DNA from: DP-19 sp041488235
GTDB taxonomy: Bacteria; Desulfobacterota; Binatia; UTPRO1
Direction of reading: 5' to 3'
DNA length: 64,000 nucleotides
Assembly (NCBI GenBank): GCA_041488235.1
Contig: JBGPOW010000001.1
Location: forward strand, 1 to 64,000
Position numbers and translations under genes: made by a program
Shown here: positions 43,119 through 51,656 of the stretch, piece by piece
How positions within the stretch are numbered: position 1 is the first letter of the stretch
Layout of the letters: each line of letters begins with the position of its first letter
The notes under the pieces: model-generated
Told to the model about the DNA's origin: nothing
Database searches by the model: none
What the model saw: only the letters and a program-made list of their open reading frames with translations

Positions 43119-43954
43119 TCGTCTGCTCCGAACGGCACCTCTCCACGCCGGCGAGCGTCGAGGGGCACCTCGTCGACGCCCGGGCGCGGAGGAAAGACGA
43201 AGACGTCGGGACGCACGGGACCGCCGATCGCCGGCGACTCGTACCGCACTTGAATGCGACCGCCGTCGGGCAGAAGCCGCATGTCGATGCTCAGGGGAAA
43301 CGCGACTCCCGCGATCGTCCGGTAATTTCCGAGCTCGACGCGTAACGCGCGGCCGGACTCGACCGTCGTCTCGCTCGTGACGGGCAGCAACGAGTCGGGC
43401 GCGACCCAGACGTCCTGCCGCCCGCCCTCGATCGGCACCCGCAAACGCAGGAGACCCGCGGCGTCGTCACGCGTCACGGTCGCGTCGCCGGTCATGCGGC
43501 GCTCCGGCGGCAAGCCGACGAGCACCGACGCGACGTCCGCCACGTCGATCGGCAGACCGGTGTATGCCGCGACACTCGCCGGCGTCGCGGCGCCGCGGTA
43601 CGTCCGATGGTCGCGTCGCACCCACACCGCGAGCTCTCCGCCGTCGCAGGCGACGACCGCGACGGCGCCGATCGGCGACAGCGCCTCCAAACGGAATCGG
43701 TCCGGTAGCGCAACGACGATCGCGTGCCGCGCGGCGGCGTGCGCGTCGCTCGTTTCGTACGACACACGCGCGAAACCGCGGACTGACGTGAGCGCCTGGC
43801 GGCGCGCGGCGATCGCGGCAACGATCCGGTCCGCACTCGGCAGCGTCGCGGGAAGAGCCGGTCGCAGTCGTCCGCCACGGCAACCGAGCGTGACCAGGAG
43901 TCCGGTGAGCGCGAACGCGACCGCCCGCCTGCAGCGGTCACGACCCCGTGTCAC
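43115..43954 (-). CDS. LolB/DUF4292-like outer-membrane lipoprotein
   Basis: A 279-residue lipoprotein: basic start, signal ending VTLGC (Cys25), then a beta-rich body (VRGFARVSYETSDAHAAARH, DRFRLEALSPIGAVAVVACD, GRALRVELGNYRTIAGVAFPLSIDM) with the half-barrel pattern of LolB/LolA and DUF4292 proteins. A role in lipoprotein or outer-membrane homeostasis is inferred from the fold. It overlaps genes on both sides (17 nt with the TPR gene, ATGA with the binding protein). Confidence 0.72.
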   Translation of the reverse strand: MTRGRDRCRRAVAFALTGLLVTLGCRGGRLRPALPATLPSADRIVAAIAARRQALTSVRGFARVSYETSDAHAAARHAIVVALPDRFRLEALSPIGAVAVVACDGGELAVWVRRDHRTYRGAATPASVAAYTGLPIDVADVASVLVGLPPERRMTGDATVTRDDAAGLLRLRVPIEGGRQDVWVAPDSLLPVTSETTVESGRALRVELGNYRTIAGVAFPLSIDMRLLPDGGRIQVRYESPAIGGPVRPDVFVFPPRPGVDEVPLDARRRGEVPFGADE

Positions 43955-45710
43955 TCGTCCGCGTGCCGGCGCCTAGGAGCCCGAGCTTCCCCTTCAGGCG
44001 ATCGATCTGTTCCGGCTCTTTCGCCTTCCGCAACGCCTCCTCGTAGACGCGGACCGCCTCACGCGGCTTGCCGATCTTCTCGTAGGCGTCGCCGAGGTGC
44101 TCGGTGACGGTCGGATCCTCGCCCGCAAGCTCGATCGCGTGCTCGAGCTGCTCGACGGCGTGCGCGTAGTCGCCGCGCTGGTAGTACACCCACGCGAGCG
44201 AGTCGATGTAGAACCCGTCGTTCGGCTCGATGGCGAGGGCGCGACGGATGAGCCGCTCGGCCTCCTCGAGATGGTTTCCCTGCTCGGCGTAGGTGTAGCC
44301 GAGGTAGTTGAGCGCCGCGGCGTTTTGCGGATTGATCGCGATCGCCCGCTCCATCAGCTCGATGGCCTTCGTCTTGTCCTTCGCCTCGTCGTAGAGCGCG
44401 CCGAGCGCGAAGAGCTGCTTGTCGTCGTCGGGAGCGAGCGTGACGGCCTCCTCCAGCGCCGTGATCGCCTTCGGGTAGTTCTTCTGCTCACGATAGATCG
44501 AGCCGAGATAGCTCAGGAGCTCGGGATTGCGCCCCTTCGTCGCGAGCGCGCCCTCGATCTCGGCGATCGCGGCGCCGCCATGGCCTTGCTTCTGATCGAT
44601 CGCGGCGCGCTGCACACGGCTGTCGACGTAGTACTCGGAATCGGCGCCGATCTTGTCGAACGTCTCGAGGGCTTTCGGGTACTCTTTCGTCTCCGCGTAC
44701 ACGGAGCCGAGGTAGTAGCGCACGCGATCGTTGTCCGGCTCTGCGGCGAGGACGAGGTTCAGCTCCGTCGCGGCGCGGTCGTACTCGCCTTTCTCGAAGT
44801 AGATGAGCGCGATCTTGATGCGCGTCTCCTCGGGATCGGTCTCGATCTTCTCGAGCGCGTGGTACTGGAGCAGCGCCTCGTCGAGCTTCTTCTGACCGAT
44901 GTACAAACCGCCGAGGCGCTTGCGCACGAGCGCACTGTTGGGATTGGCGGCGAGGATCTGCTGATAGAGCTCGATCGCACGGCCGTACTGCTTCTGCAGC
45001 TCGTACAGCGTGGCGAGATCCATCAAGATCAGCTCGGACTGCGGATTGCGCTTCAACGCCTCGCGATACGCGCGCTCCGCCTTGTCGTACCGTCCGGCGG
45101 CGGCGTTCACCCGCCCGAGGTAGTAGTAGCCGAGGACGGACTGCGGATTCAGCGCGATCAGCTTGTCGAGCGTCGCGACCGCGTCGTCGTACCGGCTCTC
45201 CTTGCCGTAAAGCGCGCCGAGGTAGAGGTACGCCTCCTGGTTCTGGGGCTCCAGTTGGAGGACGCGCTTGTACTGATCCGCGGCCTCGTCCTGGCGGTTC
45301 AGCGCCGAAAGAATGCCGGCGAGGAGGAGGCGCGCCTCGGTGTTGTTCGGCCGCGCCGCAACGACGTTTTGACAATGCTGCAGCGCCTCCTCGAGGGATC
45401 CTTTGCGGACGAGCAGCATCGCGAGCCGCAGCTGGAGGAGCGGGCTCTCGGGATCTTTCGCGACGGCGTCACGAAAGGCGTCGAGCGCGACGTCGTAGTT
45501 GCCGTCGTTGAGAGCGATCTCCCCTTTCAGGAAGTCGCCCATCGCTTGCACCTGCGGCGACGGCGGCTCGACGCGGCCGGGCAGCGCGCCGACGCGCGGA
45601 TCCCACTCGAGGTGCGCAGGCGGCGCGGGCAGCTGCCGATGCGCCGGTCCGCAGCCGGCGGCGAGGAGCAGCCCCGCGATCACCAGGCCGATACGGACGA
45701 AATGCGACAT
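43938..45710 (-). CDS. TPR-repeat lipoprotein
   Basis: A 590-residue protein with signal ending LLLAAGC (Cys20) and about 14 tandem tetratricopeptide repeats from about residue 60 to 570 (for example AYLYLGALYGKESRYDDAVATL and ALNYLGYTYAEQGNHLEEAE). It should act as a protein-interaction scaffold at the outer or inner membrane. It resembles multi-TPR lipoproteins such as PilF/BamD-like or secretion-associated ones, but no specific function is evident. ATG 45710 is preferred over GTG 45734 because the signal peptide starts there. Confidence 0.85.
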   Translation of the reverse strand: MSHFVRIGLVIAGLLLAAGCGPAHRQLPAPPAHLEWDPRVGALPGRVEPPSPQVQAMGDFLKGEIALNDGNYDVALDAFRDAVAKDPESPLLQLRLAMLLVRKGSLEEALQHCQNVVAARPNNTEARLLLAGILSALNRQDEAADQYKRVLQLEPQNQEAYLYLGALYGKESRYDDAVATLDKLIALNPQSVLGYYYLGRVNAAAGRYDKAERAYREALKRNPQSELILMDLATLYELQKQYGRAIELYQQILAANPNSALVRKRLGGLYIGQKKLDEALLQYHALEKIETDPEETRIKIALIYFEKGEYDRAATELNLVLAAEPDNDRVRYYLGSVYAETKEYPKALETFDKIGADSEYYVDSRVQRAAIDQKQGHGGAAIAEIEGALATKGRNPELLSYLGSIYREQKNYPKAITALEEAVTLAPDDDKQLFALGALYDEAKDKTKAIELMERAIAINPQNAAALNYLGYTYAEQGNHLEEAERLIRRALAIEPNDGFYIDSLAWVYYQRGDYAHAVEQLEHAIELAGEDPTVTEHLGDAYEKIGKPREAVRVYEEALRKAKEPEQIDRLKGKLGLLGAGTRTSDTGS

Positions 45711-45799
45711 GGCGGTAACAAGGAAAGGTACCACGCGCTTTTGCGGGTGGTCAACGAACTGTCCGGCGCTGGCGTGCGGGGCGCGCTCGCGTCGCCGGC

Positions 45800-46525
45800 T
45801 TACGCGTTGGGCTCGATCCTTTCGAGGCGCTCGATGACCTGATCGGCATGGCAGGAGCCGATCCAGCGTGACCCGTCGGCGTAGTACTCTTTCTTCCAGA
45901 TCGGCACGAGGGCTTTCAAGCGATCGATGCCGTGGCGACAGGCGGCGAACGCCTCGTCGCGGTGGGGACTCGAGACCGCGATGGCGACGCTCGTCTCGGC
46001 AGTCGGCACGACGCCGATCCGATGTACCATTGCGACGCCGACGAGCGGCCAGCGCTGTCGCATCTCCGCCCCGATCGCCCTCATCTCGCGGATCGCCATG
46101 TCCTCGTATGCCTCGTACTCGAGTCGCACGACGCGACGGCCGTCGTTCTCGTCGCGCGTCGTACCGACGAAGAGCGCGATGCCCCCCGCGCGCGCATCGG
46201 TCACCGCGGCGAGCACCGCCGCGACGTCGATCGCTTCGCTGGTGATCAGGTACGAGTCGTGCACTCCGTCGTGCGCTACGGCGGCCATGGACCCACCACT
46301 GACTGGGGGAATCAACGCGAGCTCGTCATCGTCATGGAGCACTTGTGTCTTGTCAACGTAGACGCAGTTCAGAGCGAAGCGCACCGTCGCATCCTGAAGC
46401 ACCGGATGCTGCGCACGCAGCTGCGTCCACAGATCGGCGATGGACGCGCCCTCAGGAACCTCGACCCTTGCCTCGCGCCCGCAGCGCTCGCGCAGATACG
46501 CGAAAAAGAGGACGCGTATGGTCAT
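45800..46525 (-). CDS. MoaD-MoaE fusion (molybdopterin synthase)
   Basis: A 241-residue fusion. Residues 1-78 are a complete MoaD/ThiS-type sulfur carrier ending in GG (LIPPVSGG, 77-78); residues about 85-240 are MoaE (ALFVGTTRDENDGRRVVRLEYEAYEDMA, VHRIGVVPTAETSVAIAVSSPHRDEAF, RLKALVPIWKKEYYADGSRWI). The two normally separate subunits convert precursor Z to molybdopterin, and MoaD must carry a thiocarboxylate on its last Gly. In the fusion that Gly is internal, so cleavage after GG would be needed, as reported for MoaX. ATG 46525 overlaps the moaB stop. Confidence 0.92.
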   Translation of the reverse strand: MTIRVLFFAYLRERCGREARVEVPEGASIADLWTQLRAQHPVLQDATVRFALNCVYVDKTQVLHDDDELALIPPVSGGSMAAVAHDGVHDSYLITSEAIDVAAVLAAVTDARAGGIALFVGTTRDENDGRRVVRLEYEAYEDMAIREMRAIGAEMRQRWPLVGVAMVHRIGVVPTAETSVAIAVSSPHRDEAFAACRHGIDRLKALVPIWKKEYYADGSRWIGSCHADQVIERLERIEPNA

Positions 46526-47028
46526 CGCTCGGCTCCGATGAGCGCGACCGCATGGCCGAGGACCGGCATGATGAGCCGCTCCATCGCGAGCCGACACGCC
46601 GCCGTCGACCCGGGGAGCACCGCTACGAACGTCGTCGCAATCACCCCCGCCGTCGCCCGGCTGAGGAGCGCCGTCGGCCCGATCTCCGCGAAGCTCAAGG
46701 CCCGGAACATCTCGCCGAACCCCGGGAGCTCTCGCGTCCAGAGACTTCCGAGGCTTTCGACGGTGACGTCGCGCGGCGCGATCCCCGTGCCTCCCGTCAC
46801 GACGAGCACACGGACGTCGCGACGCTCCACGACCTCGGTCACTGCCGCACGGATGGCCACCGGGTCGTCGGGAACGATCGCGTAGGAACGGATCGGATAG
46901 CCGGCGTCCTCCAGCAACGTGCGAATCAGCAGCCCGCTGGCATCGTCCTTCTCGGTCCGCGTGTCGCTGACGGTCAGAAGGCCGCAGCCGATCTCTTCGG
47001 CCGGAAGCGCTCGATGGTGCGACGTCAC
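46522..47028 (-). CDS. moaB: MoaB/MogA-family molybdenum cofactor protein
   Basis: A 168-residue protein: GLLTVSDTRTEKDDASG, VLVVTGGTGIAPRDVTVESL, GFGEMFRALSFAEIGPTALLSRATAGV and LPGSTAACRLAMERLIMPVLGH. It adenylates molybdopterin or assists metal insertion. First gene of a moaB-moaDE pair (ATGA overlap). moaA and moaC are not in the window. GTG start. Confidence 0.92.
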   Translation of the reverse strand: MTSHHRALPAEEIGCGLLTVSDTRTEKDDASGLLIRTLLEDAGYPIRSYAIVPDDPVAIRAAVTEVVERRDVRVLVVTGGTGIAPRDVTVESLGSLWTRELPGFGEMFRALSFAEIGPTALLSRATAGVIATTFVAVLPGSTAACRLAMERLIMPVLGHAVALIGAER

Positions 47029-47103
47029 AGACGGGAGTTAGCCGAGGCGCGCCGGATCGGCAACGGACGGTTCGGAGGCGGTTCTATGGTTTGGAGCCCC
47101 TCT

Positions 47104-47215
47104 GGGGGTGACGCTTCCGGGTGCCGTGTCCGAAAACGTCACCCCCTAGAGAGAAGGAGGATAAGCCATGAGGTACGCAGTGTTCTTGAAAAGGCATTGA
47201 GGAATGCCCGAACAC
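47104..47215 (+). ncRNA. Structured intergenic element (candidate RNA)
   Basis: The 373 bp between moaB and the response regulator hold no ordinary gene. A 10-bp stem GGGGGTGACG (47104-47113) with 47137-47146 competes with an overlapping GCCCC/GGGGG hairpin just upstream. A second stem, GTGTTC (47180-47185) with GAACAC (47210-47215), encloses GGCATT-GAGG-AATGCC (47193-47208). Between them are a strong ribosome site and a 10-codon ORF. The layout resembles a leader RNA with alternative folds, but the downstream plus strand has no sense gene. It may also act on the minus strand as the moaB leader. Confidence 0.4.
47168..47200 (+). CDS. Ten-residue ORF with strong ribosome binding site
   Basis: ATG at 47168 follows AAGGAGG (47154-47160) with an ideal 7-nt spacer and encodes MRYAVFLKRH before TGA. 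Its second half overlaps the 47180-47215 stem, so translation would disrupt that fold. It could be a leader peptide or a chance start. No homologue is claimed. Confidence 0.4.
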   Translation: MRYAVFLKRH

Positions 47216-47401
47216 ACCTCCCCACGACGCTCTCCTTATGTCGCGCCTTCCAAGCTATGTAAACAGGACCATTTCCCTATATCGGCGAGAAAAGTTCCCT
47301 ACGTCATTCCGTGGTCGCCGCGTGGACAACGTTCGCCACGCTAAGTCCTTGTTTCGACGACTGAATGGCTTCCGTCGCCGGTGAGCATGACGGTCGAGGT
47401 C

Positions 47402-48049
47402 CTATTCGATGGCGGGTGTCAGCCCCTCGCGAAGAGCGTATTTCACGAGCTCCGCGGTGCGCCGGCAGTGCAGCTTCTGCATCAGCCGCTCGCGGTGCTG
47501 CCCGACCGTTTTCGGGCTGATCTTCAGCGCCGCGGCTATCTCCTTGTAACTGTTGCCTTCTGCGATGAGCTGCAGCACCTCGCGCTCGCGCGGCGTGAGG
47601 ATGGAGAGCTTCTCGGCCTTGGCGGCTCGATTGGTCTCGAGATAACCCTCGACGATCATCTGTGACACCGGGGCGCTGAAGTAACTCCCCCCGTTGCGGA
47701 CGCTCTCGAGCGCCGCGATCAGCTCGTTGCCGGCGGCGCTCTTCAGCAAATACCCGGCGGCGCCCGACTCGAGCGCTTGCCGCACGTACGACTCGAGGAG
47801 GTGCATCGACAGCACGACGACCTGCGTCCGCGGGAATCGCTGCCGCACTTGCCGCGTCGCCTCGATGCCGTTCAGCCCCTTCATCGCGATGTCCATGACG
47901 ACGATGTCTGGATGGAGCTGTTCGACGAGCTTCACGGCGCTGCGACCGTCCTCCGCCTCGCCGACGACTTGAAACGCCCCGTGCTTCTCGAGGAGCGTGC
48001 GGAGGCCTTGGCGGAACAGCGTGTGATCGTCAACCAACAGCACGCGCAT
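47402..48049 (-). CDS. NarL/FixJ-family response regulator
   Basis: A 215-residue regulator: receiver with acidic pocket (LLVDDHTLFR), phospho-acceptor Asp53 (IVVMDIAMKG) and Lys in YLLKSAAG; LuxR-type helix-turn-helix at about 148-205 (LTPREREVLQLIAEGNSYKE, then ISPKTVGQHRERLMQKL). Its start overlaps the end of the histidine-kinase gene by 20 nt, so the two are a cognate pair. Confidence 0.95.
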   Translation of the reverse strand: MRVLLVDDHTLFRQGLRTLLEKHGAFQVVGEAEDGRSAVKLVEQLHPDIVVMDIAMKGLNGIEATRQVRQRFPRTQVVVLSMHLLESYVRQALESGAAGYLLKSAAGNELIAALESVRNGGSYFSAPVSQMIVEGYLETNRAAKAEKLSILTPREREVLQLIAEGNSYKEIAAALKISPKTVGQHRERLMQKLHCRRTAELVKYALREGLTPAIE

Positions 48050-49847
48050 TCACAGCCTCCACGGGACACGTCACGACAACCTGGCTGCCCTTGCCCGGCC
48101 GCGAGCGCAGCTCGAGTCGGCCGCGCAGGTGATCCATCCGTTCACGCATGCTCGCGAGACCGAGACCAACGCGCCGCTCCACCCCCAGGCGCGTGGCATC
48201 GAATCCACAGCCGTCGTCGCGCACCTCGAGGCGCACCGACGCCGGCGCGAGGTGCAAACGCACCTTCACGTGCGCGGCGCGCGCGTGCTTCACGACGTTC
48301 GTCAGCGCCTCTTGCGCGATGCGATAGAGCGCGAGCGCGAGGTCGGAATCGATCCGCACGGCGGCGCCCGACACCCGATAGTCGACGACGAGACGGCCGC
48401 CGCTGAAGTAGGTCTCGATCAGCCACTTCATGCTCTCCGCGAGCCCGAGGTGCTCGAGCATCGGCGGGCGGAGGCCGTACGCCAGCTCGCGGATCTTCTC
48501 GATGATCCCCGTCAGCAACGACTCCGTTTCGACGACCTTGGCATCGAGCGCGCGGTCCATTCCGCGCTCCTTGAGGAGCTGCAAGTTGATCAGGATCGCG
48601 GAGAGCGTCGGCCCCATCTCGTCGTGGAGCTCGTGGGCGATCCGCTTTCGCTCACCCTCGAGCACGGAGGACTGCTGCGAGTACAGCTGGCGCAGCAATT
48701 GGCGATGGCCGCGGACGTCTTCGAAGAGCCGGGCGTTGCGGATCGCGATGCTCGCTTGATTGCCGAGCTGCATGAGCGTGCGGCGGTCATGATCGGAGAA
48801 GACGCGCGGGCGGCTGCTCGAGACATTGAGCGTACCAATGACGCCGCTGTCGCCGCGCAGCGGGACGATCAAGAGGCCGCGCACGTGACCCGTCTGTTGC
48901 AGCGTGCGCAGCAGCGCGCGCCGATCGAGCGTCGCGTCCCGGCAGCTCACGCAGCGTCCCGTCCGCACCGCGACGCCGGACAAGCTGCCGTCGACGGGAA
49001 ATCGCAAGCCGCGGAAATCGAAGCCCTGCTCGCCGCGACTCGTGCTGGCGATCTCGAACTCCGTGCCGTCACGGTTGAGCAGCATGACGAGGGCGCCGCG
49101 GGAGCGCGTGAGGCGTTGCGCCGCCGAGGTGACCATGTCGAGGATCGCCGGCAGCTCGAGGTTCGCGCTCAGCGCCGCGGCGATGCGCCGCAAGAAACGC
49201 GTCTCCGAGCGCGTCTTTCGGCGCGAGTCGCGCGCGCTGACGACGTGCAAAGCCGTTCCGAGCTGCCGTCCCAGCGCATCGAGAAAACGGATCTGCGCCG
49301 CCGGCGGGCGGGTAGTCTCGCGGAAGCCGACGCCGAGCGCGCCGAGCACCTTCGTTCCGGCGCGGATGGGGACGAACGCGCCGGCGCCGTAGCGCCGCAG
49401 CAGCGACCGCGGCCAGGGTGGCAAGCGGCCGTCGGGATCGCCGGCGCGCACGATTCGCCGTCCGTGCCGCACCACCTCGTTGCCGACGGGAGAGTCGAGC
49501 GGAATCCGCCGCAGCCGCGTGCGCATGCCCTTCGAGAGACCGGCAGCGGCCTTCAAATCGAGCCACCGTCCGCTCGCATCGATCAGCCGGATCGTCAGCA
49601 CCGGAACGTCGAGCGCGCGCTGCAGTCGGATCGCAAGGCCGCCGAGCGTCCGCGCGCCGAGGCGCGCTTCGCCCGCCATGCGGAGGAGCGCCGCGAACGT
49701 CGCGAGACTTTCCGGTGCGAGCGGCGGGCGCCTGGCGGCGGCGCTTGGCGGTTCGGTCGCGACGCTCAGCTCCGAGCTCCGAGGTATGGAGGTTGGTCGG
49801 GCGCTTCGCGTCCCGGCTTGCCACCGGACAGTCGTCGCGGCCCGCAC
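48030..49847 (-). CDS. GAF-domain sensor histidine kinase (NarX/DegS type)
   Basis: About 605 residues, no membrane helix. Two GAF-like domains (about 40-190, and about 215-375 with RGALVMLLNRDGTEFEIAST and GLLIVPLRGDSGVIGTLNV) precede a HisKA_3 dimerisation domain (GERKRIAHELHDEMGPTLSA, phospho-His) and a HATPase (YRIAQEALTNVVKHARAAHV, DDGCGFD, GLGLASMRERM). The second GAF has CVSCRD, which might bind a ligand or iron. It would sense a cytoplasmic signal and phosphorylate the adjacent regulator. GTG start uncertain. Confidence 0.92.
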   Translation of the reverse strand: MRAATTVRWQAGTRSARPTSIPRSSELSVATEPPSAAARRPPLAPESLATFAALLRMAGEARLGARTLGGLAIRLQRALDVPVLTIRLIDASGRWLDLKAAAGLSKGMRTRLRRIPLDSPVGNEVVRHGRRIVRAGDPDGRLPPWPRSLLRRYGAGAFVPIRAGTKVLGALGVGFRETTRPPAAQIRFLDALGRQLGTALHVVSARDSRRKTRSETRFLRRIAAALSANLELPAILDMVTSAAQRLTRSRGALVMLLNRDGTEFEIASTSRGEQGFDFRGLRFPVDGSLSGVAVRTGRCVSCRDATLDRRALLRTLQQTGHVRGLLIVPLRGDSGVIGTLNVSSSRPRVFSDHDRRTLMQLGNQASIAIRNARLFEDVRGHRQLLRQLYSQQSSVLEGERKRIAHELHDEMGPTLSAILINLQLLKERGMDRALDAKVVETESLLTGIIEKIRELAYGLRPPMLEHLGLAESMKWLIETYFSGGRLVVDYRVSGAAVRIDSDLALALYRIAQEALTNVVKHARAAHVKVRLHLAPASVRLEVRDDGCGFDATRLGVERRVGLGLASMRERMDHLRGRLELRSRPGKGSQVVVTCPVEAVNARAVG

Positions 49848-49894
49848 CGCGCGACGCTACTGCCGTTGCTTTTCAAGTGTCAAGGTGACGGGCA

Positions 49895-50119
49895 TCAGAG
49901 GCGCAGCGAGGCCGGCGGCGGCTTCTCGATCTTGGTGCCGCAGGTCGCGGAGCACCGCACGCAGATGTACTCGAACTTGTCGCCCTCCGGCAGGACGAGG
50001 AGCAGGCGCTTGCGGACGGGAACCGCGTCGGCACAGCGCGGGCAGCGCAGCAACGTTGCCTCCAGATCGCGGAACTGACGGCGTGCGTCATCCGGCGGCG
50101 GAGCTGACGGATCGCGCAT
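49895..50119 (-). CDS. Small zinc-ribbon protein
   Basis: A 74-residue protein with two Cys pairs, LLRCPRCADAVPV and YICVRCSATCGTKIEKPPP, spaced as in a zinc ribbon. Function unknown; such cytoplasmic proteins are common in Deltaproteobacteria. ATG 50119 is chosen over an upstream GTG. It precedes the histidine-kinase gene by 47 nt. Confidence 0.7.
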   Translation of the reverse strand: MRDPSAPPPDDARRQFRDLEATLLRCPRCADAVPVRKRLLLVLPEGDKFEYICVRCSATCGTKIEKPPPASLRL

Positions 50120-50220
50120 GAGAGGAAGGTAGCACATCGGACCGCGACGCGCGCGCGGCGCCGGGTCGAGCGTGGCGCGTTCGTTGCCGCGAGTGGAGGG
50201 CGCCGTTATAGTCGGCGGCC

Positions 50221-51624
50221 ATGCCGGGCGCGATCTATGTCGAGACCTACGGCTGTCAGATGAACCTCGCCGACAGCGAGCTCATCCTCGGCCACGTCGC
50301 CGCGCACGGCTACACGACAACCGACGATCCCGCCGCCGCCGACGTGATCCTCCTCAACACGTGCGCGATCCGCGAGCACGCCGAGGAGCGCGTCGTCGGA
50401 CGTCTCACCGATCTCGCGCGCCTGAAAACGCGCCGGCGCGATCTCGTGCTGGGAATTTGCGGGTGCATGGCGCAGCATCATCGCGCCGCGCTCGCCGCGC
50501 GCGTCCCCGCGCTCGATTTGGTCGTCGGGCCGGACGCCTATCGCCGCCTGCCGACGCTGCTCGCCGCGGCACGCGTGGCGCGCGCCGGCGATCGCGAGCA
50601 GGCGCCCGCGGCGGCGACGCGCGCCGCGGCCGACGTCGATCCGCTCGTCGACGTCCGTCTCGATCCGGACGAGACCTATGCCGACTTGCCGAGCGCGCGC
50701 ACCGCGGGAGCCGTGCGGGCGTGGATCACGGTCATGCGCGGCTGCGACAAGTTCTGCACGTTTTGCGTCGTCCCGTACGTGCGCGGCCGCGAGCGCAGTC
50801 TCCCCGCCGATGCCGTGCTCGCGCAGGTGCGGGCCGCCGCCGCGAGCGGCGCCCGGGAGGTCGTGTTCCTCGGCCAAACGGTGAACGCCTACCGCGACGG
50901 CGACTGCGACCTCGCAGGGCTGTTGCGGCGCGCGGCCGAAGTCCCCGGGATTCTCCGCTTGCGTTTCACCTCCCCGCACCCGGCGGACATGAGCCCGGCG
51001 TTGATCGCAGCGATGGCGCAGGTGCCGGCGATCGCGCCGCAGCTCCATCTTCCGGTGCAATCGGGATCCGACGCGGTGCTGGCGCGCATGGAGCGCGGCC
51101 ACACCGTCGCCGAGTACCGCGACCTCGTCGCCCGCCTGCGCGACGCGGTGCCCGACCTCGCGCTTTCGACGGACGTGATCGTCGGGTTCCCGGACGAGTC
51201 GCTCGCCGATTTCGCGGCGACGTGTCGGCTCGTCGAGGAGATCGGCTACGATCACGCCTTCCTCTTCAAGTACTCGGCGCGCACGCTGACGAAGGCGGCA
51301 CGCTGGGAGGACTCGGTCGCGGAGGAGGAGAAGGGTCGACGACTCGCGCACGTGATCGCGCTGCAAGAGCAGATCAGCGCCGCGCGCAATCGACGCTGGA
51401 TCGGCCGCACCGTCGAAGTGCTGGTCGAAGGCGCCGCGCGGCGCTCACCAGGCTGCATCGCGGGGAAGACGCCGCAATTCCTGACCACGGTCGTCGCCGC
51501 GGAGGCCGCGCCCGGCACGCGCCTCGCCGCGGTCGTGACCGGCGCCACCGCACACACGCTGCTCGCGACGCAGATCGACACACCGGCGCACGCTCCAGGC
51601 GGTGACGCCTCGCGCGCGGCGTAA
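50221..51624 (+). CDS. miaB: tRNA-2-methylthio-N6-dimethylallyladenosine synthase
   Basis: A 467-residue radical-SAM methylthiotransferase. The N-terminal UPF0004 domain (YVETYGCQMNLADSELI, LLNTCAIREHAEERV, GICGCMAQ) holds three Cys for the auxiliary cluster; the radical-SAM core has CDKFCTFCVVPYVRGRERS; the TRAM domain is near the C-terminus (RTVEVLVEGAARRSPGCIAG). It adds the methylthio group to i6A37 of tRNA. The core and order are normal. Confidence 0.95.
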   Translation: MPGAIYVETYGCQMNLADSELILGHVAAHGYTTTDDPAAADVILLNTCAIREHAEERVVGRLTDLARLKTRRRDLVLGICGCMAQHHRAALAARVPALDLVVGPDAYRRLPTLLAAARVARAGDREQAPAAATRAAADVDPLVDVRLDPDETYADLPSARTAGAVRAWITVMRGCDKFCTFCVVPYVRGRERSLPADAVLAQVRAAAASGAREVVFLGQTVNAYRDGDCDLAGLLRRAAEVPGILRLRFTSPHPADMSPALIAAMAQVPAIAPQLHLPVQSGSDAVLARMERGHTVAEYRDLVARLRDAVPDLALSTDVIVGFPDESLADFAATCRLVEEIGYDHAFLFKYSARTLTKAARWEDSVAEEEKGRRLAHVIALQEQISAARNRRWIGRTVEVLVEGAARRSPGCIAGKTPQFLTTVVAAEAAPGTRLAAVVTGATAHTLLATQIDTPAHAPGGDASRAA

Positions 51625-51656
51625 GTCGCTGCTGAGCGACCGCCCCGCCGCCCGCT

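Noticed and set aside
40245..43253. 1002-codon plus-strand frame
   Set aside because: Antisense shadow of the dpp permease and binding-protein genes; composition biased to Arg, Asp, His and Glu.
47029..47260. Molybdenum-cofactor riboswitch upstream of moaB
   Set aside because: The minus-strand sequence does not show the Moco-motif conserved segments that I know; only generic stems are seen.
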